Source: Vreelandella subterranea (GTDB taxonomy: Bacteria > Pseudomonadota > Gammaproteobacteria > Pseudomonadales > Halomonadaceae). From it: DNA of 64,000 nucleotides. Position 1 is the stretch's first letter. Every line of letters starts with the position of its first letter. The stretch covers positions 186,001 to 250,000 of the forward strand of contig NZ_FOGS01000005.1 of NCBI RefSeq assembly GCF_900111305.1, in the 5' to 3' direction. Of this stretch, positions 55,617-64,000 are shown one piece after another. The position numbers were made by a program, and so were the translations under genes. Under the pieces are notes generated by a model. That model was given only the letters and a program-made list of their open reading frames with translations, did not search any database and was not told the origin of the DNA.

Positions 55617-56993
55617 ATGAATATTCACCAGTTGCTATCAATGACCCAAGGCCAAGCGACCAGCAGCCAGCAAGGCAACACGGCATCGGCTGACAGTGTG
55701 CGTGGCTTCTTTCAGCAGGCGCTTGCCCAGGCCTCGGCTTCGCCTCACCAGCGCCTTGCCAGTACACAGGTGGCTTCGCCTTTAAATCAGGCAGGCAATA
55801 GCCCCATGGACAATGGTCAGCCTACGGAAGCAGCATCGTTGTCGACGTGGCTGGAATCGCTTGGTCTAGATATTAGCCCCGAGGCCCTGGAGGCATTGGT
55901 GGCACGCTTTAGCTCCGACGGCGGCAAATCAATGCCTGAGGAAATGCCCCGTCTTGAAGCTTCCGAGAGCCTGGAAAATGCCACGCTTGATGAAATTGCC
56001 CAGCGCCTCGCGCTCATGGCAAGCTTCAGCGATACCGCCAACGAGTCCCAGCAGTTCCCCGGCAACGAGGAGGCGATGCCGACCGCCACAGAACTTGCCG
56101 AGCAGCTGGGCATTGAGGAAGGTGATGCAGAGCAGTTGGTGAGCCTGCTCAGTGCCTTTGCTGCCTCTCAGAGCCAGACAGCCAACACGACCGATACCCG
56201 GCCATCCGGTGCATCGCGAGGACTGGGTGATATCGCACAGGCATTAAGTGCGTCGCCTCAAACCGCTGACGCGGGTAAAGCCCCACAAGCGGAGAGCCTA
56301 TTAAGTCAGGCCGACGCGCGGCCAGCTTCCCGTCAGGCGCCAGATACCTGGGTGAATGCGCTCGACACATCAGGACGTACAGCTGACGGATCTAACAAAG
56401 CTAACCTGGTTCTGCCGACCACGTCCTCGGAAACACTGCTCAATACCCTGTCGTCGAATAATGCCGGGCAGCCCAACGGACAGGTCCCCGCACAAACGGC
56501 TAGCGGTCAGCCAACACCGACGACCGGCCTGGGTAACGCCGCCAACCCGGCACCTGCCACGGTCAACACCCCTGTGACCAGTCCCGCCTGGCCACAACAA
56601 TTAGGCCAGCAACTCGTCCAGTTCGCCCAGCGAGGGGGTGACCAGCTTGTGCAAATGCAGCTGCATCCCGCCGAGCTTGGCGCCCTCTCTATCTCCTTGA
56701 AGTTTGGCGAGCAAGGCGCCCAGGCGCACTTTTTGTCCAGCCACGCCCAGGTTCGCCAGGTTATCGAACAGGCTATCCCTCAGTTGCGTGAGGCGCTGGC
56801 GGAGCAAGGTATTTCACTGGGCGAAACCTCGGTTGGCGAACAGCGGGAATCCAGCGAGCAGGGCTTTGCACAGCAACAGCCCGGCTCAGGCAGTCAGCCT
56901 GGCATTGATGCTGGCGAAGAAGGCAGCAGTGTCACTCCGACGACACTCAGCGCGCCTATCTCACTCGATGGCAGGGTTGATCTTTACGCTTAA
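55617..56993 (+). CDS. fliK: Flagellar hook-length control protein FliK
   Basis: Molecular ruler of hook length, 458 residues from ATG 55617. A long unstructured Ser/Thr/Pro/Ala-rich N-terminal part is followed by the FliK_C domain with WPQQLGQQLVQFAQRGGDQLVQMQLHPAELG (abridged: QLVQMQLHPAELGAL) and LREALAEQGISLGETSV. This is the canonical copy; a divergent second one lies near fliT. A terminator-like hairpin (57065-57083) follows. Confidence 0.92.
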   Translation: MNIHQLLSMTQGQATSSQQGNTASADSVRGFFQQALAQASASPHQRLASTQVASPLNQAGNSPMDNGQPTEAASLSTWLESLGLDISPEALEALVARFSSDGGKSMPEEMPRLEASESLENATLDEIAQRLALMASFSDTANESQQFPGNEEAMPTATELAEQLGIEEGDAEQLVSLLSAFAASQSQTANTTDTRPSGASRGLGDIAQALSASPQTADAGKAPQAESLLSQADARPASRQAPDTWVNALDTSGRTADGSNKANLVLPTTSSETLLNTLSSNNAGQPNGQVPAQTASGQPTPTTGLGNAANPAPATVNTPVTSPAWPQQLGQQLVQFAQRGGDQLVQMQLHPAELGALSISLKFGEQGAQAHFLSSHAQVRQVIEQAIPQLREALAEQGISLGETSVGEQRESSEQGFAQQQPGSGSQPGIDAGEEGSSVTPTTLSAPISLDGRVDLYA

Positions 56994-57064
56994 CCGATAG
57001 CCCGCCAGAGACAATACGTTTTCCATGGCCATTTGCCTGGCGCCTGGAAGCTAAGCCAAAAGAT

Positions 57065-57091
57065 AGGCTCGCCAAGCGAGCCTGTTTATTT
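57065..57091 (+). terminator. Terminator-like hairpin between fliK and fliL
   Basis: AGGCTCGC and GCGAGCCT form a perfect 8-bp stem with loop CAA, then GTTTATTT. This would split fliF-K from fliL-R, as in enterics, and fit a separate promoter in the 166-base gap; AT-rich CATAAT near 57114 is a possible -10. Confidence 0.75.
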
Positions 57092-57159
57092 CATCACTAG
57101 CATGCGCTTTAGGCATAATGCCATATTAACGCCTCGCATGGAGATTACAGGAACGACCA

Positions 57160-57636
57160 ATGGCTGAATCAAGCGGCGGACCCAAAAAACTGCTCTGGGT
57201 AATGATCATTTTAGTGCTGCTATCGTCTGCCGGTGCGGCAGCCGCCATTTATATGGTGCTGAATGACCGCGACGGTGATAATTCGGAAAGCACTTCCGAA
57301 CAGGTCGCCGAGTCAAGGCCACCGGTGTTTCTGACCATCGAGCCTTTCACCGTCAACCTGGCCGATGATCGTCATGGTACGCGCTTGCTTTATACGGGTA
57401 TTACGCTTCGAGTTGCAGATGAAGACACCCGTGAATTGCTGGAAGAGCACATGCCACAGGTGCGCAGTCGGCTGCTTACAGTGCTATCCGGGCAGGAGGC
57501 CAGCGAGCTGACGTCCTCAGAAGGCAAACAGCGGCTCGCCGCCACCATTAACGAAAGGTTGAGCGAGCCTTTCGACGAGAACCAGCCACCGCCTGAGCTG
57601 CGTGAAGTGCTGTTTACTGAATTCATTGTGCAATAA
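57160..57636 (+). CDS. fliL: Flagellar stator-supporting protein FliL
   Basis: 158-residue single-pass inner-membrane protein that supports stators. TM is at LLWVMIILVLLSSAGAAAAIYMV; the periplasmic domain begins VFLTIEPFTVNLADDRHG and has LRVADEDTRELLEEHMPQVRSRLL (abridged: LEEHMPQVRSRLL). First gene of the fliLMNOPQR run; SD CAGGA upstream. Confidence 0.95.
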   Translation: MAESSGGPKKLLWVMIILVLLSSAGAAAAIYMVLNDRDGDNSESTSEQVAESRPPVFLTIEPFTVNLADDRHGTRLLYTGITLRVADEDTRELLEEHMPQVRSRLLTVLSGQEASELTSSEGKQRLAATINERLSEPFDENQPPPELREVLFTEFIVQ

Positions 57637-57657
57637 TTTCGGGAACTGGAGCCGTTC

Positions 57658-58713
57658 ATGTCACAGGACGATCTACTGTCCCAGGAAGAAATTGACGCCC
57701 TGCTCAAAGGTGTCAGTGGTGATGACGAGTCATCGACTTCCTCGGCCCAGTCGCAGGATGAATCCAAGATACGCCCTTATGATCCATCCACGCAGCATCG
57801 CGTTATTCGCGAGCGACTGCATGCTCTGGACTTCATTAATGAGCGCTTCGCTCGCTACTTCCGTACGGGCTTGTTCAACTTGCTTCGCCGCAGCGCCGAT
57901 ATAACGGTCGAGTCGGTTCGTTACCAGAGCTTCAGCGATTTTTCGCGCAACGTGCCCGTGCCAACCAACCTGAACATCGTCTCGATGCGCCCATTGCGTG
58001 GCTCTGGCTTGATCGTATTTCCACCTAATCTGGTTTTCATGGTGGTCGACAACCTGTTTGGCGGCGACGGTCGCTTTGTCACCAAATCGGACGGGCGCGA
58101 ATTTACCAATACCGAGCAGCGCATCATCCACCGGCTGCTGGGCCTGGCCATTGATGCCTATCAGGAGGCCTGGAAAGTCGTTTACCCGCTGGAAATCAGC
58201 TTCTTGCGCTCGGAAGTGCAGTCGAAATTTGCCAACATCACCAATTCACCCAACGAAATCGTGGTGAATACGAAGTTCAATATTGAAGTAGGTAACCTGT
58301 CAAGCAACTTTCAGGTCTGCATGCCTTACGCCATGATCGAACCGCTTCGCGATCTTTTGGCAAACCCGATCAACGACAGTAACCACGATCAAGACGGCAC
58401 CTGGTCACGCCGAATGGCCAGTGAGTTACGCCAGTCAGAAATCGAGTTAGTGGCTGAGTTTGCACAAATACCCAGCCGTATCTCCCATGTCATGGGACTC
58501 AAGAAAGGCGACGTACTACCGTTGGAAATTCCCTCTACGGTTACCGCCAACGTTGATGGCGTACCCGTGATGGAGTGCGAGTACGGCAGCCAGCGCCAGC
58601 AGCGCGCCTTGCGTGTCAAACGCTTGATTGATCACGCCGCCATGAACAATGTACCGTCCAGCGACTTCGCCAAAGGGGCGACGCGACAGAAAGCCAAGGA
58701 ATCTAAAGCATGA
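57658..58713 (+). CDS. fliM: Flagellar switch protein FliM
   Basis: C-ring protein that receives CheY-P, 351 residues. N-terminal CheY-binding segment DDLLSQEEIDALLKGVSG, middle GGxG-like domain (LFGGDGRF), and SpoA C-terminal domain (LKKGDVLPLEIPSTVTANVDGVPVME, abridged: LKKGDVLPLEIP). Overlaps fliN by four bases. Confidence 0.97.
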   Translation: MSQDDLLSQEEIDALLKGVSGDDESSTSSAQSQDESKIRPYDPSTQHRVIRERLHALDFINERFARYFRTGLFNLLRRSADITVESVRYQSFSDFSRNVPVPTNLNIVSMRPLRGSGLIVFPPNLVFMVVDNLFGGDGRFVTKSDGREFTNTEQRIIHRLLGLAIDAYQEAWKVVYPLEISFLRSEVQSKFANITNSPNEIVVNTKFNIEVGNLSSNFQVCMPYAMIEPLRDLLANPINDSNHDQDGTWSRRMASELRQSEIELVAEFAQIPSRISHVMGLKKGDVLPLEIPSTVTANVDGVPVMECEYGSQRQQRALRVKRLIDHAAMNNVPSSDFAKGATRQKAKESKA

Positions 58714-59249
58714 CGGATCCTAATAAACCCGATCAGAACATCTCTGACGACGACTGGGCATCTGCCATGTCGGAACAAGAGCAGGAAGAAACCGCTGCCT
58801 CATCCGAAGCCTCCGATGGCGAGGATGAAGATCCGTGGGCAGCGGCGATGGCAGAGCAGCAGGCTGTCGAAGAAGAAGCGTCAGCAGAAGATGACCGTGC
58901 AGCCGATGAAGCACCCGCAAGCGAAGCCAAGGCGGCCAGCGATGATGTTTTCCGGCCGCTGACCCAGGAAGGTGGTGCCACACCCTCGCGTGATCTCGAA
59001 ATGATCATGGATATTCCGGTCAAACTGACCGTTGAACTGGGGCGCACGAAGCTGACCATCAAGCAGCTGCTCGAGCTGGCACAAGGGTCGGTCATCGAGC
59101 TCGACGGGCTTGCCGGTGAACCCATGGATATCCTGATTAACGGCTATCTGGTTGCTCAAGGGGAAGTCGTTGTCATCGAAGACAAGTATGGCATCCGCAT
59201 CACCGAAATCATTACGCCCTCTGAGCGCATTCACAAACTGAACCGATGA
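58710..59249 (+). CDS. fliN: Flagellar switch protein FliN
   Basis: C-ring protein, 179 residues; E. coli FliN is 137. The extra length is an acidic N-terminal part rich in Glu/Asp/Ala (about 1-85). The C-terminal SpoA domain is standard: MDIPVKLTVELGRTKLTIKQLLELAQGSVIELD (abridged: ELGRTKLTIKQLLEL) and GEVVVIEDKYGIRITEII. Acidic extensions fit a halophilic lifestyle. Overlaps fliO by four bases. Confidence 0.95.
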   Translation: MTDPNKPDQNISDDDWASAMSEQEQEETAASSEASDGEDEDPWAAAMAEQQAVEEEASAEDDRAADEAPASEAKAASDDVFRPLTQEGGATPSRDLEMIMDIPVKLTVELGRTKLTIKQLLELAQGSVIELDGLAGEPMDILINGYLVAQGEVVVIEDKYGIRITEIITPSERIHKLNR

Positions 59250-59698
59250 GCAGTGAAACCGCTTCAACACAAGATGGGGCGCTCGACGCACTGAGCAGCG
59301 GTGGAGATTCCTTGATTGGCATGGCCATGCTGGGTAAAACGGCAGCCGCGCTGGCGCTGGTCATTGCGATCATTTTGCTGTGCACCGCCTTACTCAAGCG
59401 CCTCGGCAACACCAAACGCGCTGGTGGCCAGCTTCATGTCGTCAGCAGTGCCGCTGTGGGCAATCGTGAACGCGTGGTCATCGTGCAGGTTGAGGATACA
59501 TGGTTGGTGCTAGGCGTTGGCAATGGGCGAATTAGCAAATTGCATGAGCGCCCGGCACCTGCCACACCGCCAGTAGAGACACCTCAGACGCCCTCCAGCT
59601 TTGCAAGACGATTTTCCCAGGCGCTTGCCCATAATGTCACCCAAAAGCGCCAGGGCCAAACGCCCTCATCTACCTCTGAAACAGACCGAACCCCATGA
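59246..59698 (+). CDS. fliO: Flagellar export assembly protein FliO
   Basis: 150-residue single-pass membrane protein that scaffolds FliP assembly. TM is at [17 protein letters not shown]; the cytoplasmic part has [30 protein letters not shown], a typical FliO stretch (abridged: [12 protein letters not shown]). Overlaps fliN and fliP by four bases each. Confidence 0.9.
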   Translation: MSSETASTQDGALDALSSGGDSLIGMAMLGKTAAALALVIAIILLCTALLKRLGNTKRAGGQLHVVSSAAVGNRERVVIVQVEDTWLVLGVGNGRISKLHERPAPATPPVETPQTPSSFARRFSQALAHNVTQKRQGQTPSSTSETDRTP

Positions 59699-60468
59699 GG
59701 ATTAAAACCTTGCGTCTGCCGCATTATCAGCGGTGGCTCATTGTTGTTGGCTTACTGCTGTGTCTGCTTCCGGTCAGCGGTTATGCCCAAGAGTTGCCCG
59801 GCATCACGACCCAGCCGCTTGAAGGTGGCGGCCAACAGTGGTCGGTTTCTATGCAGACGCTGTTATTTCTGAGCTCGCTCGCCTTTCTACCCTCCATGCT
59901 GCTGATGATGACCAGTTTTACGCGCATCATCATTGTGCTCAGCTTACTGCGAACGGCCATGGGGACCCAGGCGACCCCCCCCAATCAGGTACTGCTGGGT
60001 ATCGCGCTGTTCTTGACGTTTTTCGTCATGTCGCCGGTTCTGGCACAGGTCTATGACACTGCCTGGGTACCGTTAAGCGAAGAAAGCATCAACTTCGAGG
60101 AATTTTTACGCCTTGCGCAGGTGCCATTTCGTGAGTTTATGCTGGCCCAGACCCGCGAGCCTGACCTGGCCCTTTTCGTTCGCCTGGCGGATATTGGTCC
60201 CATGCAGGGACCTGACGATTTGCCAATGCGCGTCCTACTGCCTGCGTTCGTTACCAGTGAGCTGAAAACCGCTTTTCAAATCGGCTTTACGATTTTTATT
60301 CCTTTCCTGATTATCGACCTGGTCGTCGCGAGTACATTGATGGCACTAGGTATGATGATGGTTCCACCGATCACCATTTCGTTGCCGTTCAAGCTTATGC
60401 TGTTTGTTCTGGTCGATGGCTGGCAACTGATTGTCGGGTCGTTGGCTGAAAGCTTCTACATGATATAG
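59695..60468 (+). CDS. fliP: Flagellar export gate protein FliP
   Basis: 257-residue gate core with a cleavable signal sequence ([18 protein letters not shown]) and four helices, including [23 protein letters not shown] [19 protein letters not shown] and [25 protein letters not shown] (abridged: [16 protein letters not shown]). Followed after 25 bases by fliQ. Confidence 0.97.
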   Translation: MRIKTLRLPHYQRWLIVVGLLLCLLPVSGYAQELPGITTQPLEGGGQQWSVSMQTLLFLSSLAFLPSMLLMMTSFTRIIIVLSLLRTAMGTQATPPNQVLLGIALFLTFFVMSPVLAQVYDTAWVPLSEESINFEEFLRLAQVPFREFMLAQTREPDLALFVRLADIGPMQGPDDLPMRVLLPAFVTSELKTAFQIGFTIFIPFLIIDLVVASTLMALGMMMVPPITISLPFKLMLFVLVDGWQLIVGSLAESFYMI

Positions 60469-60493
60469 CCGTCATTACGACGATGGAGGCCAA

Positions 60494-60763
60494 ATGACCC
60501 CTGAAATGGTCATGACGATTGCGTATCAAGGCATGCGGGTAACGTTATTTCTCGCAGGCCCCATGTTGCTTGCCGCCCTGTTTACCGGCCTGATCATCAG
60601 TCTTTTTCAAGCCGCGACGCAGATCAACGAGATGACGCTGACGTTCATTCCCAAAATTCTGGCCGTCTTTGCTGTCCTGGTTCTGGCGGGTCCATGGCTT
60701 CTTGGGCTAATCACCGATTTCACCCATCGCTTATTCACCAATATCCCCAGTATGGTGATGTAA
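60494..60763 (+). CDS. fliQ: Flagellar export gate protein FliQ
   Basis: 89-residue two-helix gate protein: MRVTLFLAGPMLLAALFTGLIISLFQA and the conserved TQINEMTLTFIPKILAV. Length equals E. coli FliQ. SD GATGGAGG precedes the ATG. Four bases separate it from fliR. Confidence 0.97.
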   Translation: MTPEMVMTIAYQGMRVTLFLAGPMLLAALFTGLIISLFQAATQINEMTLTFIPKILAVFAVLVLAGPWLLGLITDFTHRLFTNIPSMVM

Positions 60764-60767
60764 ACCA

Positions 60768-61559
60768 ATGGTTGAGGTCACCTTTGCCCAGCTACAGGCA
60801 TGGCTGGTGGCGTTTATCTGGCCGTTTGCCCGCATTACCGCCTTCATGGCCGCATCACCTCTGTGGGGACATTCCAGCGTGCCCAACCAGGCCAAGATAA
60901 GCCTTGCGGCAGTAGTCGCGGTGGTAATCGCCCCGGTTCTACCTCCCATGCCCGAGGTCCCCCTGATGTCTTGGGCGGGGGCAGGCATCATGGTGGAGCA
61001 GATCCTGATTGGCATCGCCATCGGCCTGGTCATGCACATTGTATTCGCCGTGGTTCAGGCCGCCGGGGAGTTTATTGGCCTGCAGATGGGGTTGGCATTT
61101 GCCAGCTTTTTTGATGCGGCCAGCGGCACCAACATTATGGTGTTATCGCGGATTTTATATATGGTCACGCTGTTGATGTTTCTTGCTCTGAATGGTCACC
61201 TGATGGTGCTGGAAACGCTGGTAATGAGCTTTCAGAGTCTACCCATTGGCATCGGCACGTTTAACCCCAACGCCTTCGAGCTGATGGCTCGCTATGCGGG
61301 CACCATCTTTGCCTCAGGGATGCTACTGGCCTTGCCACTGGTCGGCTCGCTGCTGACCATTAATCTAGCGCTGGGGATTCTGAACCGTTCCGCCCCGCAA
61401 TTGACGGTGTTCAATATCGGTTTCCCGACGTCATTAACGGTGGGCCTCTTGCTGATGATGGTGCTGATGACGGATCTTGAGCGCTTCTTACAGCGCCTGT
61501 TCAGCCAGGGGATCGACTTCATGCAGGGGTTGATCGATACTCTGGCACCACTGTCCTGA
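60768..61559 (+). CDS. fliR: Flagellar export gate protein FliR
   Basis: 263-residue gate protein with six helices and the family motif FIGLQMGLAFASFFDAASGT. ATG 60768 lies four bases after fliQ. Last gene of the fliLMNOPQR unit; flgL converges on it. Confidence 0.96.
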   Translation: MVEVTFAQLQAWLVAFIWPFARITAFMAASPLWGHSSVPNQAKISLAAVVAVVIAPVLPPMPEVPLMSWAGAGIMVEQILIGIAIGLVMHIVFAVVQAAGEFIGLQMGLAFASFFDAASGTNIMVLSRILYMVTLLMFLALNGHLMVLETLVMSFQSLPIGIGTFNPNAFELMARYAGTIFASGMLLALPLVGSLLTINLALGILNRSAPQLTVFNIGFPTSLTVGLLLMMVLMTDLERFLQRLFSQGIDFMQGLIDTLAPLS

Positions 61560-61591
61560 GCTTTATAAGAAGATGGCTGGCACCATATAAA

Positions 61592-61622
61592 AAGCCCCTT
61601 GCCATCCATTGGCAAAGGGCTT
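61592..61622 (-). terminator. Terminator between fliR and flgL
   Basis: AAGCCC-C-TTGCCA (61592-61604) pairs with TGGCAA-A-GGGCTT (61610-61622) with one mismatch around TCCAT. On the minus strand it is followed by TTTTT, so it ends flgKL transcription; the plus-strand T-run is short, so fliR termination is weaker. Confidence 0.8.
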
Positions 61623-61664
61623 CTAACGTATCGAAACAGTACCACTTAATTAACAGGGCTAGCA

Positions 61665-62924
61665 TTAAAGATAATCAAACAGCGACATACCCTTCACATC
61701 AACAAAGGCTTTCTGAGAAGCCTGCAGGCCTACCTGACGTAAACTGTATTCAGAGATTGCCTCGTTATAGTCGAGATCGACCAGATCCGACAACGTCTGT
61801 TCGTAGTTGAGGCTGCGGTTATTGCCCACCGCATCAATCACATCGAGTTCGTTGAGGCGTGCACCGGCTGATGCGCGCACTGTGAGAACATTATCCAGCG
61901 CATTGTCCAGGTCACGCATTGAGGTATTGAGCGTGTTGCGCAAATCAGCTTTATCGGCGTCGGTCTCAACGGGGTTTTCCAATACGCGGATAGCTTCTTC
62001 CATGGTGCGGAACAGGTTCGGTTCGCGTTGATCGCTACCCGCTTGGGCTATCAGAATTTCATCACCCACCTCCGGCTCGCCTTTAAGGTCAACATTAACG
62101 CCGCCGAAAGAAACACTCATGCCAGGGATGTAAGCTTGATTGGTAAAATCACCATTATTATCTGGATCATATGCAACCCAATTCTGGCTGTTCTCATCAT
62201 AGGTCTGGATACTATAAGTGGGGTTATTGCCAGCGTCCTCATCGAACTGGATGCGGTAACTATCACCATAGCCTTCGTCATTGACATCGCTGACTTGTGG
62301 ACCACCAAAAGTCACGTTGCCAGTGTTATCTCTACTTGCTTCAGCCACGTAGCCTGCACTGCTTGGCACACTTTTGAAAATTGATTCACCATTTTCAGTA
62401 ACCGACATTAGGCGAGATGCATCGACACGCTGTTCGCGTGTATTACTATCACCTTTATATTCCACGCTGCCATCGGCATTTTTGACAAATGGCGGGTTGC
62501 TATCATTATAGCCGCCGAATAGATAGCGCCCGTTGCCGTCGGTGGCATTGGCCTGGCCAAGCATGGTTTCGTAGACGCCTTTCAGCTCGCTGGCAATCGA
62601 ATCACGATCGACATTGCTAAGCGTGTCGCTGGATGCCTGGATCAGCAACGTCTTGGCGCTGGTAACGGCATCGCTGACGCTGTTGAGAATGCTTTCCGAC
62701 TGGGCAAGCGAATTGCGCGCCGAGGTACGCGCATCCGCATACTGCTCCGTGACCGCCTTGGCCTGGTCAACACCGACGGCGCGGGAGGCAGCCTGTGGAT
62801 CGTCAGAAGGGTTAACAACACGACGGCCACTGGCAATCTGCTGGCTGACTTTCAAGAAGTCGCTTTGCTGGCGATTCATGGAGGCCGTGCTTTGGTCAAA
62901 CATGGTAACGCTGCTAATACGCAT
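61665..62924 (-). CDS. flgL: Flagellar hook-filament junction protein FlgL (HAP3)
   Basis: Flagellin-related junction protein, 419 residues (E. coli FlgL is 317); the extra residues fall in the variable central domain (acidic Asp/Asn-rich, about 130-290). N-terminal MRISSVTMFDQSTASMNRQQ and QQIASGRRVVNPSDDPQA, and C-terminal RASAGARLNELDVID, match the flagellin-type D0/D1 ends. Starts 17 bases downstream of the flgK stop. A central insertion rich in Asp/Asn may contribute to calcium or salt tolerance, which is speculation. Confidence 0.93.
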   Translation of the reverse strand: MRISSVTMFDQSTASMNRQQSDFLKVSQQIASGRRVVNPSDDPQAASRAVGVDQAKAVTEQYADARTSARNSLAQSESILNSVSDAVTSAKTLLIQASSDTLSNVDRDSIASELKGVYETMLGQANATDGNGRYLFGGYNDSNPPFVKNADGSVEYKGDSNTREQRVDASRLMSVTENGESIFKSVPSSAGYVAEASRDNTGNVTFGGPQVSDVNDEGYGDSYRIQFDEDAGNNPTYSIQTYDENSQNWVAYDPDNNGDFTNQAYIPGMSVSFGGVNVDLKGEPEVGDEILIAQAGSDQREPNLFRTMEEAIRVLENPVETDADKADLRNTLNTSMRDLDNALDNVLTVRASAGARLNELDVIDAVGNNRSLNYEQTLSDLVDLDYNEAISEYSLRQVGLQASQKAFVDVKGMSLFDYL

Positions 62925-62941
62925 GGCTGTTTATCCTCGAA

Positions 62942-64000
62942 TTAACCGCGTAGATTCAAAATGGTATCCATTAGCTTGCCAGCTGTGTCAATAACACGGG
63001 CATTGGCTTGATAGAACTGCTGGTAGCGGATCAAGTTGGCGGCCTCTTCATCCAGATTGACCCCGGACTCGGACTGCTGCACCGCGGTTAACTGATCGGT
63101 CAGCCCTTGCCGTGCGTCCAGGTTCACTTCAGTAATATTGGTGCGATTACCCACATCGCTGACCATCGCCCCATAGGCACCGCTCACCGTGGCGCGACCG
63201 CCAACGACATTCTGGCTTTGCAGGTTCTGCATGGCTAGCGCGTTACGGTTATCACCGGTATTGGCATCGCTAAGGCTGATATTTAAAGATGCCTCTTCGC
63301 CAGCCTCAGGAAGTTCATTGAGTGTGAACTCAACACCATCGATGGCAATACGATCTCCCGCCTGAAGTGGCGGGGGAGTAGGCGCTGTCGCATTAGGATC
63401 GTAAGCCTCCCCGTTAACAGTCATGGTGGCACTACCAAGATCTGAGTCGCTAACGACACCGTTTCCATCAACAGTAAGGGAGTACTCGTCTCCTTCAGGC
63501 AGTGTTGAAAGCGCACCGTCTGCCATGCTGATATTGCCTACATCCAAATTACCTTCAAACTCGGCGAAGCTGCCTGCAGCAATCTTGTCCAGATCGCTGA
63601 TATTTGCTTCCATACCGGCCCCGGCACGGCGTACCGGCTGGATTTCAAACTGATCGCCGTCAATCGGTGCTGGTGGGTCGCTGAATTCAATCGTCACACC
63701 GCCGAATTTTAATTCTTGGTCATCATCCCAGGCGTCCTGGTCAAACTCGACTTCCTGGCCGTTATCGTTGCGCGTCACAACAGGGTTAGCGCCGTCAAAG
63801 CTGACGGTGTAATCCGTCGCGCGCAGCTCGTCAACGCGACTGGGGTCGAACTCGGCAGAGGTAATAGTGGCATCGCTGTTAGACTCGTACCCGTAGGTCT
63901 GGGGCGCGCGAATGTTGAAAAAATTCTCGCCCTGGTCACCGTTGAGATCGACGCCCTGTCTGTGTTGCTCATTCATGGCGGAAGACAGCGACACAGCCAG
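62942..64000 (-). CDS. flgK: Flagellar hook-filament junction protein FlgK (HAP1), C-terminal part
   Basis: The frame runs off the right edge, so the N-terminus is missing; the GTG at 63994 is internal. The conserved SLSSAMNEQHRQGVDLNGDQGENFF region, and the C-terminal end YQANARVIDTAGKLMDTILNL, identify FlgK. The visible middle is acidic and variable. It is co-transcribed with flgL. Its promoter and start lie beyond the window. Confidence 0.95.
   Translation of the reverse strand: MAVSLSSAMNEQHRQGVDLNGDQGENFFNIRAPQTYGYESNSDATITSAEFDPSRVDELRATDYTVSFDGANPVVTRNDNGQEVEFDQDAWDDDQELKFGGVTIEFSDPPAPIDGDQFEIQPVRRAGAGMEANISDLDKIAAGSFAEFEGNLDVGNISMADGALSTLPEGDEYSLTVDGNGVVSDSDLGSATMTVNGEAYDPNATAPTPPPLQAGDRIAIDGVEFTLNELPEAGEEASLNISLSDANTGDNRNALAMQNLQSQNVVGGRATVSGAYGAMVSDVGNRTNITEVNLDARQGLTDQLTAVQQSESGVNLDEEAANLIRYQQFYQANARVIDTAGKLMDTILNLRG

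Noticed and set aside
1..64000. Mobile elements, CRISPR arrays, tRNA or rRNA genes
   Set aside because: No transposase, integrase, phage gene, spaced direct-repeat array or cloverleaf sequence was recognised in the window.

Overview
The window looks like chromosome of a moderately GC-rich gammaproteobacterium, most probably of the Halomonas/Chromohalobacter group. This is inferred from gene content and order: FabA/FabB unsaturated fatty acid synthesis, a split NrdJa/NrdJb class II ribonucleotide reductase, a YajR-type transporter between ssb and uvrA, and a flagellar locus that combines an enterobacterial FlhDC/mot/che order with FlhF. No insertion sequence, prophage, CRISPR array, tRNA or rRNA was recognised. 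Both ends cut through genes: the C-terminal part of a FAD oxidoreductase at the left and the C-terminal part of FlgK at the right.

Left region, 1-8260 (+): a MerR/LitR-like regulator followed by photolyase, an NTF2-like protein, a short-chain dehydrogenase, an FAD amine-oxidase-like enzyme, a DUF1365 protein, a cyclopropane-synthase-like methyltransferase and a DUF2878 membrane protein. The last five overlap stop-to-start, so this is one tightly coupled operon. Its theme is light or photooxidative stress: DNA repair plus membrane-lipid modification. Region 8257-23648 is housekeeping: a PAS-GGDEF-EAL protein, fabAB, plsC with an RmlD-like gene, ssb, a YajR-like transporter, uvrA, a Crp/Fnr regulator, nrdJab preceded by a candidate NrdR box pair, and a small secreted protein.

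The right 40 kb is a flagellar and chemotaxis island. On the minus strand, in transcription order, come: a PilZ/HD-GYP-like protein; fliS-fliT-fliK2-fhlB; flhDC; motAB; cheA-cheW-mcp; cheR-cheB-mcp-cheY-cheZ; flhB-flhA-flhF; a small FlhG-like gene; flhE; fliA; and a second stator pair (motC/motD-like). On the plus strand are flaG and fliF-G-H-I-J-K and fliL-M-N-O-P-Q-R; fliE lies divergently beside fliF. flgL and flgK run leftward at the right edge. Three good sigma-28 (FliA) promoters were found by eye, ahead of cheR, fliS and flaG, so the late class is autoregulated through fliA in the same island. fliC, fliD, flgM and the hook/rod genes are not in the window.

The most unusual items are: (1) a 185-residue protein encoded between flhF and flhE/fliA that keeps an FlhG-type N-terminal DQAxxLR motif but has no Walker A ATPase; (2) an FlhF of 721 residues with about 355 unrecognised residues after the GTPase domain; (3) a PilZ protein fused to an HD-GYP domain with several metal-ligand positions replaced; (4) a LitR-like regulator with both cobalamin-binding motifs eroded; (5) a free-standing copy of the FlhB cytoplasmic C-domain coupled to a second FliK under sigma-28 control. 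All calls are from reading the sequence only; no database search was run.
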